Assembly: GCA_023251095.1 (NCBI GenBank)
Contig: JAHEZL010000002.1
Coordinates: 186,001 to 250,000 of the forward strand
Origin: Flavobacteriales bacterium
GTDB lineage: Bacteria; Bacteroidota; Bacteroidia; Flavobacteriales_C; GCA-002722245
Direction: 5' to 3'
Length of the DNA: 64,000 bases
The position numbers were made by a program, and so were the translations under genes. Shown in pieces: positions 1-8,862 of the stretch (its first letter is position 1; each line of letters starts with the position of its first letter). Under the pieces are notes generated by a model, which searched no databases, was not told the origin of the DNA, and saw only the letters and a list, made by a program, of their open reading frames with translations.

Positions 1-1313
1 CAGATTCCACCCATAGTGTAATGCACCGCAGGGTAAATCATCATTGGCATTTCGTAAGGATCTTCTCCTGTAATTTGTTTGTACATGTCGAAGAGGTTAC
101 CGTATTTCTCTTTCACCACTTCTTTACCTAAAGCATGTAATTGCTCTTCAGTAGGATTTTGAATTCCTTTTACCAAAGCTTCTTGCTTACCGTATTTGTA
201 TTTCATGTTGGAAGCGAAGTCGAGGTAAACCGCTTCTCCTGTTTTGTTGATGCCAAAACCGGCATCACATCTTTCTTTTGCAGCACGTGACGCAACGTCG
301 CGTGGTACTAAGTTTCCAAACGCAGGATATCTTCTTTCCAAATAATAATCTCTGTCGTCTTCAGCGATATCGATGGCTTTTTTCTTGCCTTCGCGAATCG
401 CTATGCAATCTTCTTTTTTCTTAGGCACCCAGATTCTTCCGTCGTTACGAAGTGACTCACTCATCAAGGTTAATTTCGATTGGTGATCTCCTGAAACAGG
501 AATACAGGTCGGGTGAATTTGTGTGTAGCAAGGGTTTCCGAAGAAAGCTCCTTTTTTATGTGCCTTCCATGCAGCTGTAACGTTGGATCCCATTGCATTG
601 GTAGACAAGTAGAAAACATTACCGTAACCACCTGTACAAAGAAGTACAGCATGTCCGAAATGTCTTTCTAATTCTCCGTTGATTAAATTTCTTGCGATGA
701 TACCACGTGCTTTACCATCGATAGTCACTACTTCCAGCATTTCGTGGCGTGCGAACAACTCCACATTGCCTAAACCAACCTGACGTTGCAAAGCGCTATA
801 AGCACCTAATAGCAATTGTTGTCCGGTTTGTCCTGCAGCGTAAAAAGTACGTTGTACCTGAGTTCCACCGAAAGAACGGTTGCTCAGCATACCTCCGTAT
901 TCGCGCGCCAATGGCACACCTTGTGCAACACATTGGTCGATGATGCTGCCACTCACTTCCGCCAAACGGTGAACGTTGGCTTCGCGAGCACGGTAGTCGC
1001 CACCTTTAATTGTATCGTAAAACAAACGGTAAACAGAGTCACCGTCGTTTTGATAATTTTTTGCAGCATTGATTCCACCTTGCGCAGCGATAGAGTGCGC
1101 ACGACGAGGAGAATCCTGAAAGCAAAATACTTTTACTTTATAGCCCATTTCCGCCAATGAAGCAGCAGCAGCAGCACCGGCCAAACCTGAACCTACCACT
1201 ACAATTTCCAAAGAGCGTTTGTTGGCAGGGTTTACCAGAGGAATGGTAGATTTATACTTCTCCCATTTTTTGTCCAAGGGACCTTCCGGAATTTTAGAAT
1301 CTAATTTTGACAT
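1..1313 (-). CDS. sdhA: Succinate dehydrogenase/fumarate reductase flavoprotein subunit, 3' end missing
   Basis: Catalytic FAD subunit of complex II, which oxidises succinate to fumarate (or the reverse) at the inner face of the cytoplasmic membrane. The gene runs off the left edge, so only about the first 437 residues are present out of the roughly 640-670 usual for this family. Visible: the dinucleotide-binding GSGLAG at residues 41-46, the HSIAAQGG motif whose His carries the covalent flavin, and the conserved HYTMGG near the edge. The reading frame is unbroken to base 1. It lies 31 bases downstream of sdhC on the same strand, the usual order sdhC-sdhA-sdhB, so sdhB is expected just outside the window. 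ATG at 1311-1313 fits family N-termini. Confidence 0.96.
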   Translation of the reverse strand, partial: MSKLDSKIPEGPLDKKWEKYKSTIPLVNPANKRSLEIVVVGSGLAGAAAAASLAEMGYKVKVFCFQDSPRRAHSIAAQGGINAAKNYQNDGDSVYRLFYDTIKGGDYRAREANVHRLAEVSGSIIDQCVAQGVPLAREYGGMLSNRSFGGTQVQRTFYAAGQTGQQLLLGAYSALQRQVGLGNVELFARHEMLEVVTIDGKARGIIARNLINGELERHFGHAVLLCTGGYGNVFYLSTNAMGSNVTAAWKAHKKGAFFGNPCYTQIHPTCIPVSGDHQSKLTLMSESLRNDGRIWVPKKKEDCIAIREGKKKAIDIAEDDRDYYLERRYPAFGNLVPRDVASRAAKERCDAGFGINKTGEAVYLDFASNMKYKYGKQEALVKGIQNPTEEQLHALGKEVVKEKYGNLFDMYKQITGEDPYEMPMMIYPAVHYTMGGI

Positions 1314-1344
1314 ATCTTATTATCTAATGTTCAGTATATAAATC

Positions 1345-2010
1345 TTAATCAATAAAGCCTAAGTGAAAGGCAATCGGCATTGCAGCGAAAAGCAAAGGAA
1401 CGATGATGGCAAACCAAAATCCTGCTGCTTTAATCATTGGTGTATATTTTTTGTGGTTCAATCCCAAAGATTGAAAAGCCGATTGGAAGCCATGCATTAA
1501 GTGGTAAGAAAGAGAAATGATACCCACTAAGTAAATCGCAACGAAATACCATTCAGCAAAAACGATTTTCATTTTTTCAAACGAGTTATGCTCTTCACCT
1601 GAAAACACCGCTTGTTTTGTAGGTATCCAGAAGTTTGCCATGTGCACAACCAAGAACAATAAAAGCAAAGAACCTAAAATCCCCATAGAGCGGGAATACC
1701 ATTTACTGCTATCATTGGAAGGAGGAACAGCATATTTTACCGGACGCGCCTTATTGTTTTGTATGGTAAGAATTAAGGATTGTACCATATGCAGTACAAG
1801 TCCAAAGAACAATCCTACTTCCATTATTCTTATAATAATGTTATGTGCCATGAAATTTGCTGCTGTATTAAAAGTTGCGCCGTGGTCAGGGACAAACACC
1901 AAAGAGTTGATTGTCACGTGAATTACCAGGAAGGAAATTAAAAACAAGCCTGTCAATGCCATTACATATTTCTTGGCTATTGACGACGTAAATAATTCTG
2001 AATTGCTCAT
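1345..2010 (-). CDS. sdhC: Succinate dehydrogenase cytochrome b558 subunit
   Basis: Membrane anchor of complex II; holds heme b and passes electrons from the SdhA/SdhB head to quinone. The 221-residue protein has five hydrophobic helices with His residues in the expected places (LVIHVTIN, LVLHMVQS, LVVHMANF, LSYHLMHG), typical of the single-subunit b558 type of Bacteroidota and epsilonproteobacteria. The open frame continues upstream to 2085, but those 25 extra codons run over a perfect promoter box (2042-2049). ATG at 2008-2010 (MSNSELFTSSIAKK) was therefore chosen. First gene of the sdhCA operon. Confidence 0.95.
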   Translation of the reverse strand: MSNSELFTSSIAKKYVMALTGLFLISFLVIHVTINSLVFVPDHGATFNTAANFMAHNIIIRIMEVGLFFGLVLHMVQSLILTIQNNKARPVKYAVPPSNDSSKWYSRSMGILGSLLLLFLVVHMANFWIPTKQAVFSGEEHNSFEKMKIVFAEWYFVAIYLVGIISLSYHLMHGFQSAFQSLGLNHKKYTPMIKAAGFWFAIIVPLLFAAMPIAFHLGFID

Positions 2011-2041
2011 TTGTAGATTTTTTAGTCCGTTTTTCGAGAGC

Positions 2042-2049
2042 CAAATATA
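2042..2049 (-). promoter_or_regulatory. sdhC promoter -7 box
   Basis: Reads TATATTTG on the minus strand, a perfect match to the Bacteroidota -7 consensus TAnnTTTG. It sits 31 bases upstream of the sdhC ATG. No good TTTG is seen at the -33 position. Confidence 0.5.
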
Positions 2050-2132
2050 AGATAACTTTAAAAAAAAACATACGTTCAAGACCACATTTACGGGTTATCT
2101 TAATTATTTAGACACTTTCTTTTTTGTAAAAC

Positions 2133-3428
2133 ATGAACCAACGATACGCCACCATTGATCCTTCGCTCTTTATCAGCAACCGAAAAAGATTTGTAGCAGA
2201 AATGAAACAGAAGGCGATTGCTATTTTTCATTCCAATGACGAAATGCCCCGCAATGGTGATTGCAACTACCCTTTCCGGCAAAACTCCGATTTTTTCTAT
2301 TTAACTGGAATTGATCAGGAACAAAGTGTTTTAATGTTGTTTCCCCAAAGTCCCGATCCGAAATTCAAAGAAGTTTTGTTTGTAAGAGAAACCGATGAGC
2401 ACACAAAAGTGTGGGAAGGAGAAAAATATACCAAGGAGGAAGCAAGAAAAGTATCGGGTATTCAAACGGTTTACTGGACTAAAGAATACGAGACTTTAAT
2501 GCAATGGCTTTCTGAAGAATGCAACTTTGTTTATTTAAACAACAATGAAAACGACAGGGCAAAAAACGAAGTGATTTCCCGTGATGCCCGATTGACGCCT
2601 CAAACCAAAAAGTTATTTCCCGGCAAACGCTTTGAACGTTCGGCACCTATAATGATAGCGCTTCGTGAAATTAAAAGCAAAACTGAAATTGAAATCATTA
2701 AAGAAGCCTGCTCCATCACCGAAAAAGCATTTCGCCGCACCTTACAATTTATTAAACCCGGTGTTTGGGAATATGAAATTGAAGCTGAAATTTCTCATGA
2801 ATTTACCATCAACCGTTCTAACGGACATGCTTATTCGCCTATCATTGCTGCAGGAAAAAATGCGTGTGTGCTGCACTATGTGAACAACAATCAACAGTGC
2901 AAAAAAGGCGATTTGATCCTGATGGATTTTGGTGCTGAGTATGCCAATTATGCTTCTGATTTAACGCGGACAGTGCCGGTGAGCGGCAAGTTTTCAAAAC
3001 GACAAAAAGCGGTTTACAATGGAGTGCTCAATGTTTTAAAAGAGTCGAGAAAACTGCTTGCAGCAGGAAATAATTTCTCCGATTACAATAAGCAAGTGCG
3101 CGCCATCATTGAAAAAGAATTAGTGGATCTCGGTTTGATCACTACAGCAGAAATTCGCAAACAGGATCCGCAAAATCCGGTTTTCCGAAAATATTTTATG
3201 CACGGCATTTCACATTTCATGGGCCTGGATGTTCATGATCTGGGGGATCGCAACAATAAATTTCAGGCGGGAATGATTTTCACTTGTGAGCCGGGGATCT
3301 ACATTCCTAAAGAGGGTATTGGTATCCGTTTGGAAAATGATATTCTCATTACTTCAAAAGGGCCGCAGGATTTAATGAAGAATATTCCGATTGAAATAGA
3401 TGAGATTGAGGAATTGATGAACGAATAA
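2133..3428 (+). CDS. pepP: Xaa-Pro aminopeptidase (aminopeptidase P), M24B family
   Basis: Dimetal peptidase that removes an N-terminal residue preceding proline. The 431-residue protein has the AMP_N domain in the first ~130 residues and a creatinase/aminopeptidase fold after that. All five metal ligands of the M24 family can be placed: Asp in LMDFGAEY, Asp in SDLTRT, His in GISHFMGLDVHD, Glu in CEPGIY and Glu in RLENDI. No signal peptide, so cytosolic. Transcribed divergently from sdhC; it ends at a strong hairpin shared with the converging yraN gene. Confidence 0.95.
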   Translation: MNQRYATIDPSLFISNRKRFVAEMKQKAIAIFHSNDEMPRNGDCNYPFRQNSDFFYLTGIDQEQSVLMLFPQSPDPKFKEVLFVRETDEHTKVWEGEKYTKEEARKVSGIQTVYWTKEYETLMQWLSEECNFVYLNNNENDRAKNEVISRDARLTPQTKKLFPGKRFERSAPIMIALREIKSKTEIEIIKEACSITEKAFRRTLQFIKPGVWEYEIEAEISHEFTINRSNGHAYSPIIAAGKNACVLHYVNNNQQCKKGDLILMDFGAEYANYASDLTRTVPVSGKFSKRQKAVYNGVLNVLKESRKLLAAGNNFSDYNKQVRAIIEKELVDLGLITTAEIRKQDPQNPVFRKYFMHGISHFMGLDVHDLGDRNNKFQAGMIFTCEPGIYIPKEGIGIRLENDILITSKGPQDLMKNIPIEIDEIEELMNE

Positions 3429-3498
3429 TTTTTCCCACAGATTTCACAGATTTACGCAGAACCACATCTGTGTAAATCTGTGAAATCTGTGGGAAAAA
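3429..3498. terminator. Perfect 27-bp hairpin, bidirectional terminator
   Basis: Arms 3429-3455 and 3472-3498 are exact reverse complements with a 16-base loop; A/T runs at both ends give a U-tract in either direction. It fills the whole gap between the converging stop codons of pepP and yraN. Each arm holds the repeated word CACAGATTT, a phrase I recall from intergenic hairpins in many Gram-negative genomes. Confidence 0.85.
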
Positions 3499-3499
3499 A

Positions 3500-3862
3500 T
3501 CACCAAGCATCCGTAAACGCATCTTCAATATGATTGACCCTCACTTCCTCCGTATTCAAAATAATTGAAATAATATCAAAGCGTACTTCTTCTTCCAGTT
3601 GATGTCTATTGATAAAAATTTGTGCGCCGTTGATGAGTTGCTGTTCTTTGCCTTTATCCACCGCTTCTTCAGGCTCACCAAAGAAATCCGTACTCCGTGT
3701 TTTTACTTCAATGAAAACAATGCGCTCGTCTTTTTCGGCAATTAAATCCACTTCAATTTTGCCGTAGCGCCAGTTTTTTTCGTGAATGATATATCCTTTG
3801 TTAAGGAGGTATTGCAAAGCAATGCGTTCGCCTTGTTTGCCGAGGTCGAAATGTTGTGCCAT
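3500..3862 (-). CDS. YraN / UPF0102 family endonuclease-like protein
   Basis: 120-residue protein of the UPF0102 family, a small fold related to restriction endonucleases and Holliday-junction resolvases; cellular role not established. Visible: GKQGERIALQYL near the N-terminus, the KIEVDLIAEKD segment with its acidic residues, and the VFIEVKTR motif, which together make the PD-(D/E)XK-like core. Full family length. It is 30 bases downstream of the VWA-domain gene on the same strand and its stop codon touches the 27-bp hairpin. Confidence 0.92.
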   Translation of the reverse strand: MAQHFDLGKQGERIALQYLLNKGYIIHEKNWRYGKIEVDLIAEKDERIVFIEVKTRSTDFFGEPEEAVDKGKEQQLINGAQIFINRHQLEEEVRFDIISIILNTEEVRVNHIEDAFTDAW

Positions 3863-3892
3863 TGTAAATTGTTTAATTAAGCTGCTGCTAAA

Positions 3893-5014
3893 CTAATCCA
3901 ATATTTCGTGAAAATTATCGGTTTGCGCATTGAAAATTTCCATGAGCACAATGTAAAAGGAGCGTTTGATGATGGGGCGGTATTCCTGATAATATTCGCG
4001 GGTTAATATTTTATTTCTTTGCGCTACAATGGCTGTGATTTCCTGCAGATAAAGCCGTTCTTCCTTCTTAATATTGACAAAACGAAAGATGTCTTTGAAG
4101 CTCATTTTCTGATATTCGAGAGGCAGTGTTTTTTTATCCAGAGCAGTGCTGTCGAGTTTCCCATTCACAATACTTAAATCCACTAAATCCCAGTCTTTAT
4201 TGACACCGATATAGTTATCCGAAATTTTATACATTAATCTGAACTCCAAACAAATCGGTCCGGTTTCCCTTGCGTAGTCATCCATTCCCATATACTTTGC
4301 AAATTTCTTCTCCCCGTCTTCACCATAAGCAATAAAGGTAGAATTGAATTTATCGTTCACTTCGGCAATGAAATTACTATTAGAGGATTTAATGTCTTTT
4401 TCCCATGGGAGGGCTACAGCAGGATCAATTACCGTTGAAATGCCATTGCACAATTTTGCTAGTTTTTGCCATTGAATAATTTCCCTTTCGCTTTGATAGG
4501 TTTGGTAATAAATGGTGTTGACTATAATTCCTTTTTTCGTTGAAAGCTTAATCAGTTCCGCCATATCCTCATTGCCTGTTAAAGCGCCATTGCCAATCAT
4601 AACAATGGTTTTGTAGGTGTCGGGGTCTTTGCTCCAGCTGAGTTGAGTCATGCAGGTGAGTGCCGCCTTTTCGGGATAATTTTCTTTTGCATTTACTAAA
4701 ACCTGCGTAGCATACAATTCCTGTTGAATGAAATTGATGTTTTTACTTAAGTCGGAGACTTGTTTAATGTAATCGTTTTCTTTTCCGTAGCCCGGTTTTC
4801 CGTACAATACCAAACCTACATATACATCGGGCTGAGGCTGGTACGAGGTAAGGTAATACATGATGTACCACATGTTGGTACGCATGGCTTCCAGTAAACC
4901 ATCGGTGCTTGCACTAAGATCAACACAAAATGCAATCTCCATGCGTTTGTGTGTTGCCGCTGGCATTGTATTCAAATTAAAAATTAATACGAAGAGTATT
5001 AATGCTTTTTTCAT
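3893..5014 (-). CDS. Secreted von Willebrand factor A domain protein
   Basis: 373 residues with a short N-terminal signal peptide (MKKALILFVLIFNLN) and a VWA domain straight after it. The MIDAS metal site DxSxS is present as DLSAS, followed by TVIDPAV-type core strands up to about residue 200. The C-terminal ~170 residues match no family I can name. VWA proteins of this type usually bind proteins through the MIDAS metal; partner and role here are unknown. It probably shares a transcript with yraN and is divergent from the gene at 5117. Confidence 0.75.
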   Translation of the reverse strand: MKKALILFVLIFNLNTMPAATHKRMEIAFCVDLSASTDGLLEAMRTNMWYIMYYLTSYQPQPDVYVGLVLYGKPGYGKENDYIKQVSDLSKNINFIQQELYATQVLVNAKENYPEKAALTCMTQLSWSKDPDTYKTIVMIGNGALTGNEDMAELIKLSTKKGIIVNTIYYQTYQSEREIIQWQKLAKLCNGISTVIDPAVALPWEKDIKSSNSNFIAEVNDKFNSTFIAYGEDGEKKFAKYMGMDDYARETGPICLEFRLMYKISDNYIGVNKDWDLVDLSIVNGKLDSTALDKKTLPLEYQKMSFKDIFRFVNIKKEERLYLQEITAIVAQRNKILTREYYQEYRPIIKRSFYIVLMEIFNAQTDNFHEILD

Positions 5015-5116
5015 CCCGGTTCTTCTAGAAAATTGACGAATAAGTTATCAGCCTTTACCAAAAACCTTTTCATCAATGTACCAATATCTGTATTTTTATC
5101 CAATAGATATAAAATT

Positions 5117-5461
5117 ATGGATGACAAATTACAAGAGGAGTGGGCAAAAGTTGAAAAGATGGTGGAAGAAAAATTCGGTGAAGACATAGATGTTCGCGGA
5201 ATTCTTTTTTTAATCGGTGTTCAGGAGTTAGGGAAAGGCTATAAAAAATTTACCAAGGATCAGAAGCTGGAGGTCATTCATATTGCCATTTGCAAACTGC
5301 TCAGTCAGTTCAACTATTATGAATACATGGGCGTGGATGAAGATGGCTGGCCACATTATAAGGAAACCAAAAAATTGCCTTTGCTTAAACCGGGTGAACA
5401 ATTAAAAGTGATGAAATCCGCAATTGTAGAATACTTTAAAGAAAGCGGAGAATTGGTATAG
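5117..5461 (+). CDS. Conserved Bacteroidota protein of unknown function
   Basis: 114-residue soluble, acidic-basic mixed helical protein. I recognise the pattern IGVQELGKGYKKF...HIAICKLL...YYEYMGVDEDGWPHY as an uncharacterised protein kept across Bacteroidota; no function is known to me. A longer frame starts at 5033, but the first 28 codons look unlike protein (mixed hydrophobic, no family match) and overlap the upstream region of the divergent VWA gene, so ATG at 5117 is preferred. It ends two bases from the converging lipoprotein gene. Confidence 0.8.
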   Translation: MDDKLQEEWAKVEKMVEEKFGEDIDVRGILFLIGVQELGKGYKKFTKDQKLEVIHIAICKLLSQFNYYEYMGVDEDGWPHYKETKKLPLLKPGEQLKVMKSAIVEYFKESGELV

Positions 5462-5462
5462 C

Positions 5463-5831
5463 TTACTTAAGCTTGATTGTTACTGATACAGTTTGCCCGA
5501 CTTCAGTAGCAATAACACCCGAACCTGTTTGAGATCCTGCAGTTACCAAAACACTTGGTGTTGCAGGCAAAGCCAAACAAAAACTTGCGGTTCCTGAACT
5601 ACCGGAAGTAAGGGTTATTTCGGAAACCTGACCCCCGTTACAAGGATAAAATCCGGCAGGAGGAGTTACATATATTTTAATTGTTGCACCAACTATAGGA
5701 TCACCTGTTGCCAGATCAACGCATTTGATTTCTCCTGTACAATTAGTATTGTGAGGACAGCCAGTAAATAATAAAGCTATAGCAATAAAAAAGCTAGAGA
5801 TAGAGAGTACCTTACTGATTCGAAACTTCAT
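5463..5831 (-). CDS. Small lipoprotein with Ig-like/carboxypeptidase-regulatory-like fold
   Basis: 122 residues. The N-terminus MKFRISKV plus hydrophobic stretch ending LLFTGC is a lipoprotein signal, with Cys as the lipidated residue. The mature part is Gly/Thr/Val-rich with a carboxypeptidase-regulatory-like pattern (VDLATGDPIVGATIKI), suggesting one beta-sandwich domain. Four further Cys lie in the mature part. An alternative start at 5861 would add ten residues before the signal peptide and is less likely. Function unknown. Confidence 0.65.
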   Translation of the reverse strand: MKFRISKVLSISSFFIAIALLFTGCPHNTNCTGEIKCVDLATGDPIVGATIKIYVTPPAGFYPCNGGQVSEITLTSGSSGTASFCLALPATPSVLVTAGSQTGSGVIATEVGQTVSVTIKLK

Positions 5832-5913
5832 TATAATTGAATATTTATTTACCTTCGCCACCTAAATATAGTCAACCCTTGTGTAAAAACAAATATATAA
5901 ATAATCTCCTGAT

Positions 5914-6729
5914 ATGAAAAAATCGCTTTTTATTGGAATTGTCCTTTTTGTAGTGCTTGGTATTTGTTCGTTTGCTTTTTTTAAAAGCAGCGAAAAAAAT
6001 GTGTATTCTATAGAAACTCCTTATGGAACTATTAAAATTAGATTATACGATGAAACACCTATGCATCGTGATAATTTTGCAACACTGGTGGAAGAAAAAA
6101 AATACAATGGTACTTTTTTTGACCATATTGTTAAAGGATATATGATTCAAGGCGGAGAGATGGACCCTATGGCCGCTCAAACCGGACAACAACGAACCCT
6201 TCCTAATGAAATAGCGCCTAATATATATGCTAAAAAAGGAGTTTTAGTAGCTGCTGCAACCGGCCGTCAGGGCGAAGCACCCGCAACTTCTTATTGTCAG
6301 TTTTATATTGTTACAGGTAAAGTATATACCGAACCTCAGTTGTTGGAACTGGAAGGCCAGATGGCTATGTATGAGAAGAAAATGACCAGACAACAGTATT
6401 TCTGGAAAATCATGGAAGAGCCGAAAAATGCAGAGTTAAAAGCAAAGTTTCTGGATTTAAGAAACCGACAAGTGGAAGACAGCGCTATCGCTATTCAAAA
6501 CGAAATTTTGAAACAAGTGGATGCTGTTATTGTTTATGCTCCGGATAAAAAATTTACTGCCGAGCAAACAAAAATTTATACCACAGTGGGTGGTGTTCCT
6601 GAGCTGGATGGCGGTTATACCATATTTGGTGAAGTGATTGAAGGAATGGATATCGTTGAAAAAATCGCTGCGGAAGAAGCAGATGAACAAGGAAAACCAC
6701 TGAAAGAAATTCCGCTCACTATTAAATAA
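5914..6729 (+). CDS. Cyclophilin-type peptidyl-prolyl cis-trans isomerase, membrane-anchored or exported
   Basis: Catalyses proline isomerisation in folding proteins. 271 residues: an N-terminal hydrophobic segment (residues 4-24, signal anchor or signal peptide), then a cyclophilin domain (YSIETPYGTIKIRLYDE, GTFFDHIVKGYMIQGGE, YCQFYIVTG, LDGGYTIFGEVIEGMDIVE). The domain is split by an insertion of roughly 90 charged residues (about 135-225) rich in Lys/Glu/Gln; such inserts are common in periplasmic Bacteroidota cyclophilins. Probably acts in the cell envelope. Followed by pheS after a 9-base gap. Confidence 0.9.
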   Translation: MKKSLFIGIVLFVVLGICSFAFFKSSEKNVYSIETPYGTIKIRLYDETPMHRDNFATLVEEKKYNGTFFDHIVKGYMIQGGEMDPMAAQTGQQRTLPNEIAPNIYAKKGVLVAAATGRQGEAPATSYCQFYIVTGKVYTEPQLLELEGQMAMYEKKMTRQQYFWKIMEEPKNAELKAKFLDLRNRQVEDSAIAIQNEILKQVDAVIVYAPDKKFTAEQTKIYTTVGGVPELDGGYTIFGEVIEGMDIVEKIAAEEADEQGKPLKEIPLTIK

Positions 6730-6738
6730 CAATTGTCC

Positions 6739-7755
6739 ATGAGGGAAAAAATTGCAGCCCTGCTTCAGGAAGTAGAGCAGTTTCCAATACAAAATAAAGA
6801 AGAGCTGGAAGCTTTCCGCATTCGCTTTTTAGGGACTAAAAACATTTTGAAAGATTTGTTTTCAGGCTTGAAAGACGTTGCGCCGGAAGATAAAAAAGCA
6901 GTGGGTGGACTCATCAACGACCTGAAAAATAAGGCTCAGGAGAAGTTTGATGCCTTCAATGAAAAGAATGAATCAACAGAAAGCACTGATTTAGGAATTG
7001 ATTTTTCCCGTCCGGGTGAAGAAAAAAAATTAGGCTCCATTCATCCTCTAAGTTTAGTGACGGCTGAAATCATTGATATATTCAAACGCATTGGTTTCAT
7101 TGTAGCTGATGGCCCTGAAATAGAAGACGATTGGCACAATTTCACAGCATTAAATACTCCTGAAGAACACCCTGCGCGCGACATGCAGGACACTTTTTTC
7201 ATTCAGCAAAATCCCGATGTGTTGTTGCGTACACAAACTTCTTCCGTACAAATTCGCTACATGGAAAAGCAGAAACCACCGATTCGTGTGTTGACGCCCG
7301 GAAGAGTTTACCGCAATGAAGCCATATCAGCACGTGCGCATTGCTTCTTCCACCAGATTGAAGGATTGTATGTAGCAGAAAAAGTTTCATTTGCCGATTT
7401 AAAACAAACGCTCGATTTCTTCGCCAAAGAATTGTTTGGTGAGTCTGCTAAAATAAGAATGCGCCCGTCATTTTTCCCTTTCACTGAGCCATCTGCTGAG
7501 GTAGATGTATCCTGCAGCTTGTGCGGAGGAAAAGGTTGTAATGTGTGTAAATATGCAGGCTGGCTGGAGATTTTAGGTTGCGGAATGGTGGATCCAAATG
7601 TTTTAAAAAACTGCGGAATTGACCCTGAAAAATATACCGGTTTCGCTTTTGGAATGGGTGTGGAGCGCATCGCTCAGCTCAAATACCGAGTGAAAGACCT
7701 CCGCTTATATTCTGAAAATGATGTGAGGTTTTTGGAGCAGTTTAAAACGGTTTAA
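6739..7755 (+). CDS. pheS: Phenylalanine-tRNA ligase alpha subunit
   Basis: Alpha chain of the alpha2beta2 enzyme that charges tRNA-Phe; pheT is not in the window, which is usual for Bacteroidota. 338 residues with the N-terminal coiled coil (1-90), then the class II core: motif 1 around GPEIEDDWHNF, motif 2 in VLTPGRVYRNEAISARAHCFFHQIEG, motif 3 in GFAFGMGVERIAQLKY. A Cys-rich stretch (CSLCGGKGCNVC) is normal for this branch. ATG at 6739 was chosen over a TTG two codons upstream. Confidence 0.97.
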   Translation: MREKIAALLQEVEQFPIQNKEELEAFRIRFLGTKNILKDLFSGLKDVAPEDKKAVGGLINDLKNKAQEKFDAFNEKNESTESTDLGIDFSRPGEEKKLGSIHPLSLVTAEIIDIFKRIGFIVADGPEIEDDWHNFTALNTPEEHPARDMQDTFFIQQNPDVLLRTQTSSVQIRYMEKQKPPIRVLTPGRVYRNEAISARAHCFFHQIEGLYVAEKVSFADLKQTLDFFAKELFGESAKIRMRPSFFPFTEPSAEVDVSCSLCGGKGCNVCKYAGWLEILGCGMVDPNVLKNCGIDPEKYTGFAFGMGVERIAQLKYRVKDLRLYSENDVRFLEQFKTV

Positions 7756-7787
7756 TTCACTCGGCATTTCTTGAGCATTCCCCGCGC

Positions 7788-7830
7788 CCGTCATTGCGAA
7801 AATTTTTGTACTCAAAAATTGAAGCAATCC
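7788..7830 (+). repeat. Left copy of a 43-bp inverted repeat (REP-like)
   Basis: Matches the reverse complement of 8795-8837 at 42 of 43 bases. Contains the words CGTCATTGCG and GAAGCAATCC, which I recall from palindromic intergenic repeats in many bacteria. Also contains its own small hairpin (AATTTTTGTACTCAAAAATT). The two copies bracket the GldM-N-like gene exactly. Confidence 0.8.
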
Positions 7831-7834
7831 TATT

Positions 7835-8752
7835 TTAATAATTTTCGAGATTCATTCCTTCAGGCATTTTGAAATAAAACTCTGTTCCTTTGTATTTTTT
7901 GCCTTTGATTCGGTAAGGATATTTCTGACGGAAATCGAAATAGAGGATATCGCTTCCTTTCGCCGAAAATCCGGTATACATCTTCCCTTTGATAAAGAGA
8001 ACGACCAGAATATCTTGCTTTTTCATCACACAGCTATCCTGAAAAATCATGTTCGATAAAGCATTCTGGAAATCAATCATTTGCTCATCACTCAATTCAT
8101 GAATTCCTGATGAATTGGTAATCATAATGCTTTCAATTTCTCCAACGACAATAAGGTCTTTAAATTGAAGTTCTTCAACTCCCGGATTTATCATATCGGC
8201 TAATCTGTCCACGGTTTCTGCTTCTACATTTCTGATGTAAGTTTGTAATAAAGTTAAGTTGGCCATAGTAGCGGCTAAAGGGAGATGCTCTACCAAAATA
8301 GAGACCCAACCATAATTTTCTCCACTCATAGTATCATTAGTTGCCAGCATTGTTGAAAAACGAGAATTCAAGGCAGTAGAATCTGGAAAAACACTAAGCA
8401 TGAAGGTTCTGTATTCGTCCATCTTTTGCTTTAATTCCTTTCCTCTTGCTCCATCATTTTCAATAATAAAATACTTTGCTGCAATATCTTGATTGTCTCT
8501 TGCCAGTGGCATCTTATGTGCATCGAAACCTCCATCGCGGTCAATTAAAATATTTTTATGGTTTTGAATTATATTATAGAGGCTGTCGGCTTTTCCTCTA
8601 ATAGTTTGTGCGATTTCTTGTATTTTTTTAGCAGTATCAAACCGGGCTCCTACACTATCTATTTTTAAATTTATTTTATCCGGAGTTTTTGCAGATAAGT
8701 GGTTGTAGGAAATCAAGAAAACACAGCAAATAAGCGAAATAAAAAACTTCAT
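7835..8752 (-). CDS. Secreted protein resembling the GldM N-terminal domain
   Basis: 305 residues with a signal peptide (MKFFISLICCVFLISYNHLSA). The body matches the layout of the first periplasmic domain of GldM, the T9SS motor/stator protein: helix KADSLYNIIQNHKNIL, then GG...M..AxDN..IAAKYFI, then GKELKQKMDEYRTFML, then LPLAATMANLTLLQTYIRNVEAETV, which is the GldM-type long helix. It lacks GldM's N-terminal membrane helix that meets GldL, and lacks the later GldM domains. The last ~100 residues are unassigned. It stands alone, not in a gldKLMN operon. Might bind T9SS parts or be a diverged relic; the similarity is by eye. Confidence 0.6.
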   Translation of the reverse strand: MKFFISLICCVFLISYNHLSAKTPDKINLKIDSVGARFDTAKKIQEIAQTIRGKADSLYNIIQNHKNILIDRDGGFDAHKMPLARDNQDIAAKYFIIENDGARGKELKQKMDEYRTFMLSVFPDSTALNSRFSTMLATNDTMSGENYGWVSILVEHLPLAATMANLTLLQTYIRNVEAETVDRLADMINPGVEELQFKDLIVVGEIESIMITNSSGIHELSDEQMIDFQNALSNMIFQDSCVMKKQDILVVLFIKGKMYTGFSAKGSDILYFDFRQKYPYRIKGKKYKGTEFYFKMPEGMNLENY

Positions 8753-8794
8753 AAGATATTTTGTTTAGGCTTTGCTAAAGTAAAAAAGATGATG

Positions 8795-8837
8795 GGATTG
8801 CTTCAATTTTTGAGTACAAAAATTCTCGCAATGACGG
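8795..8837 (-). repeat. Right copy of the 43-bp inverted repeat
   Basis: Reverse complement of 7788-7830 with one mismatch. It lies 43 bases upstream of the GldM-N-like start codon and 26 bases past the end of the M42 peptidase gene. Together the two copies could pair as a giant stem around the gene or mark an insertion of the repeat at both ends. Confidence 0.8.
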
Positions 8838-8862
8838 AGGGTGTGGAGTTGAGCGAAAAAAA

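Noticed and set aside
749-1160. Two plus-strand ORFs
   Set aside because: Antisense to sdhA, whose motifs are certain.
2011-2085. 25-codon extension of sdhC
   Set aside because: Runs over a perfect promoter box and adds residues not seen in the family.
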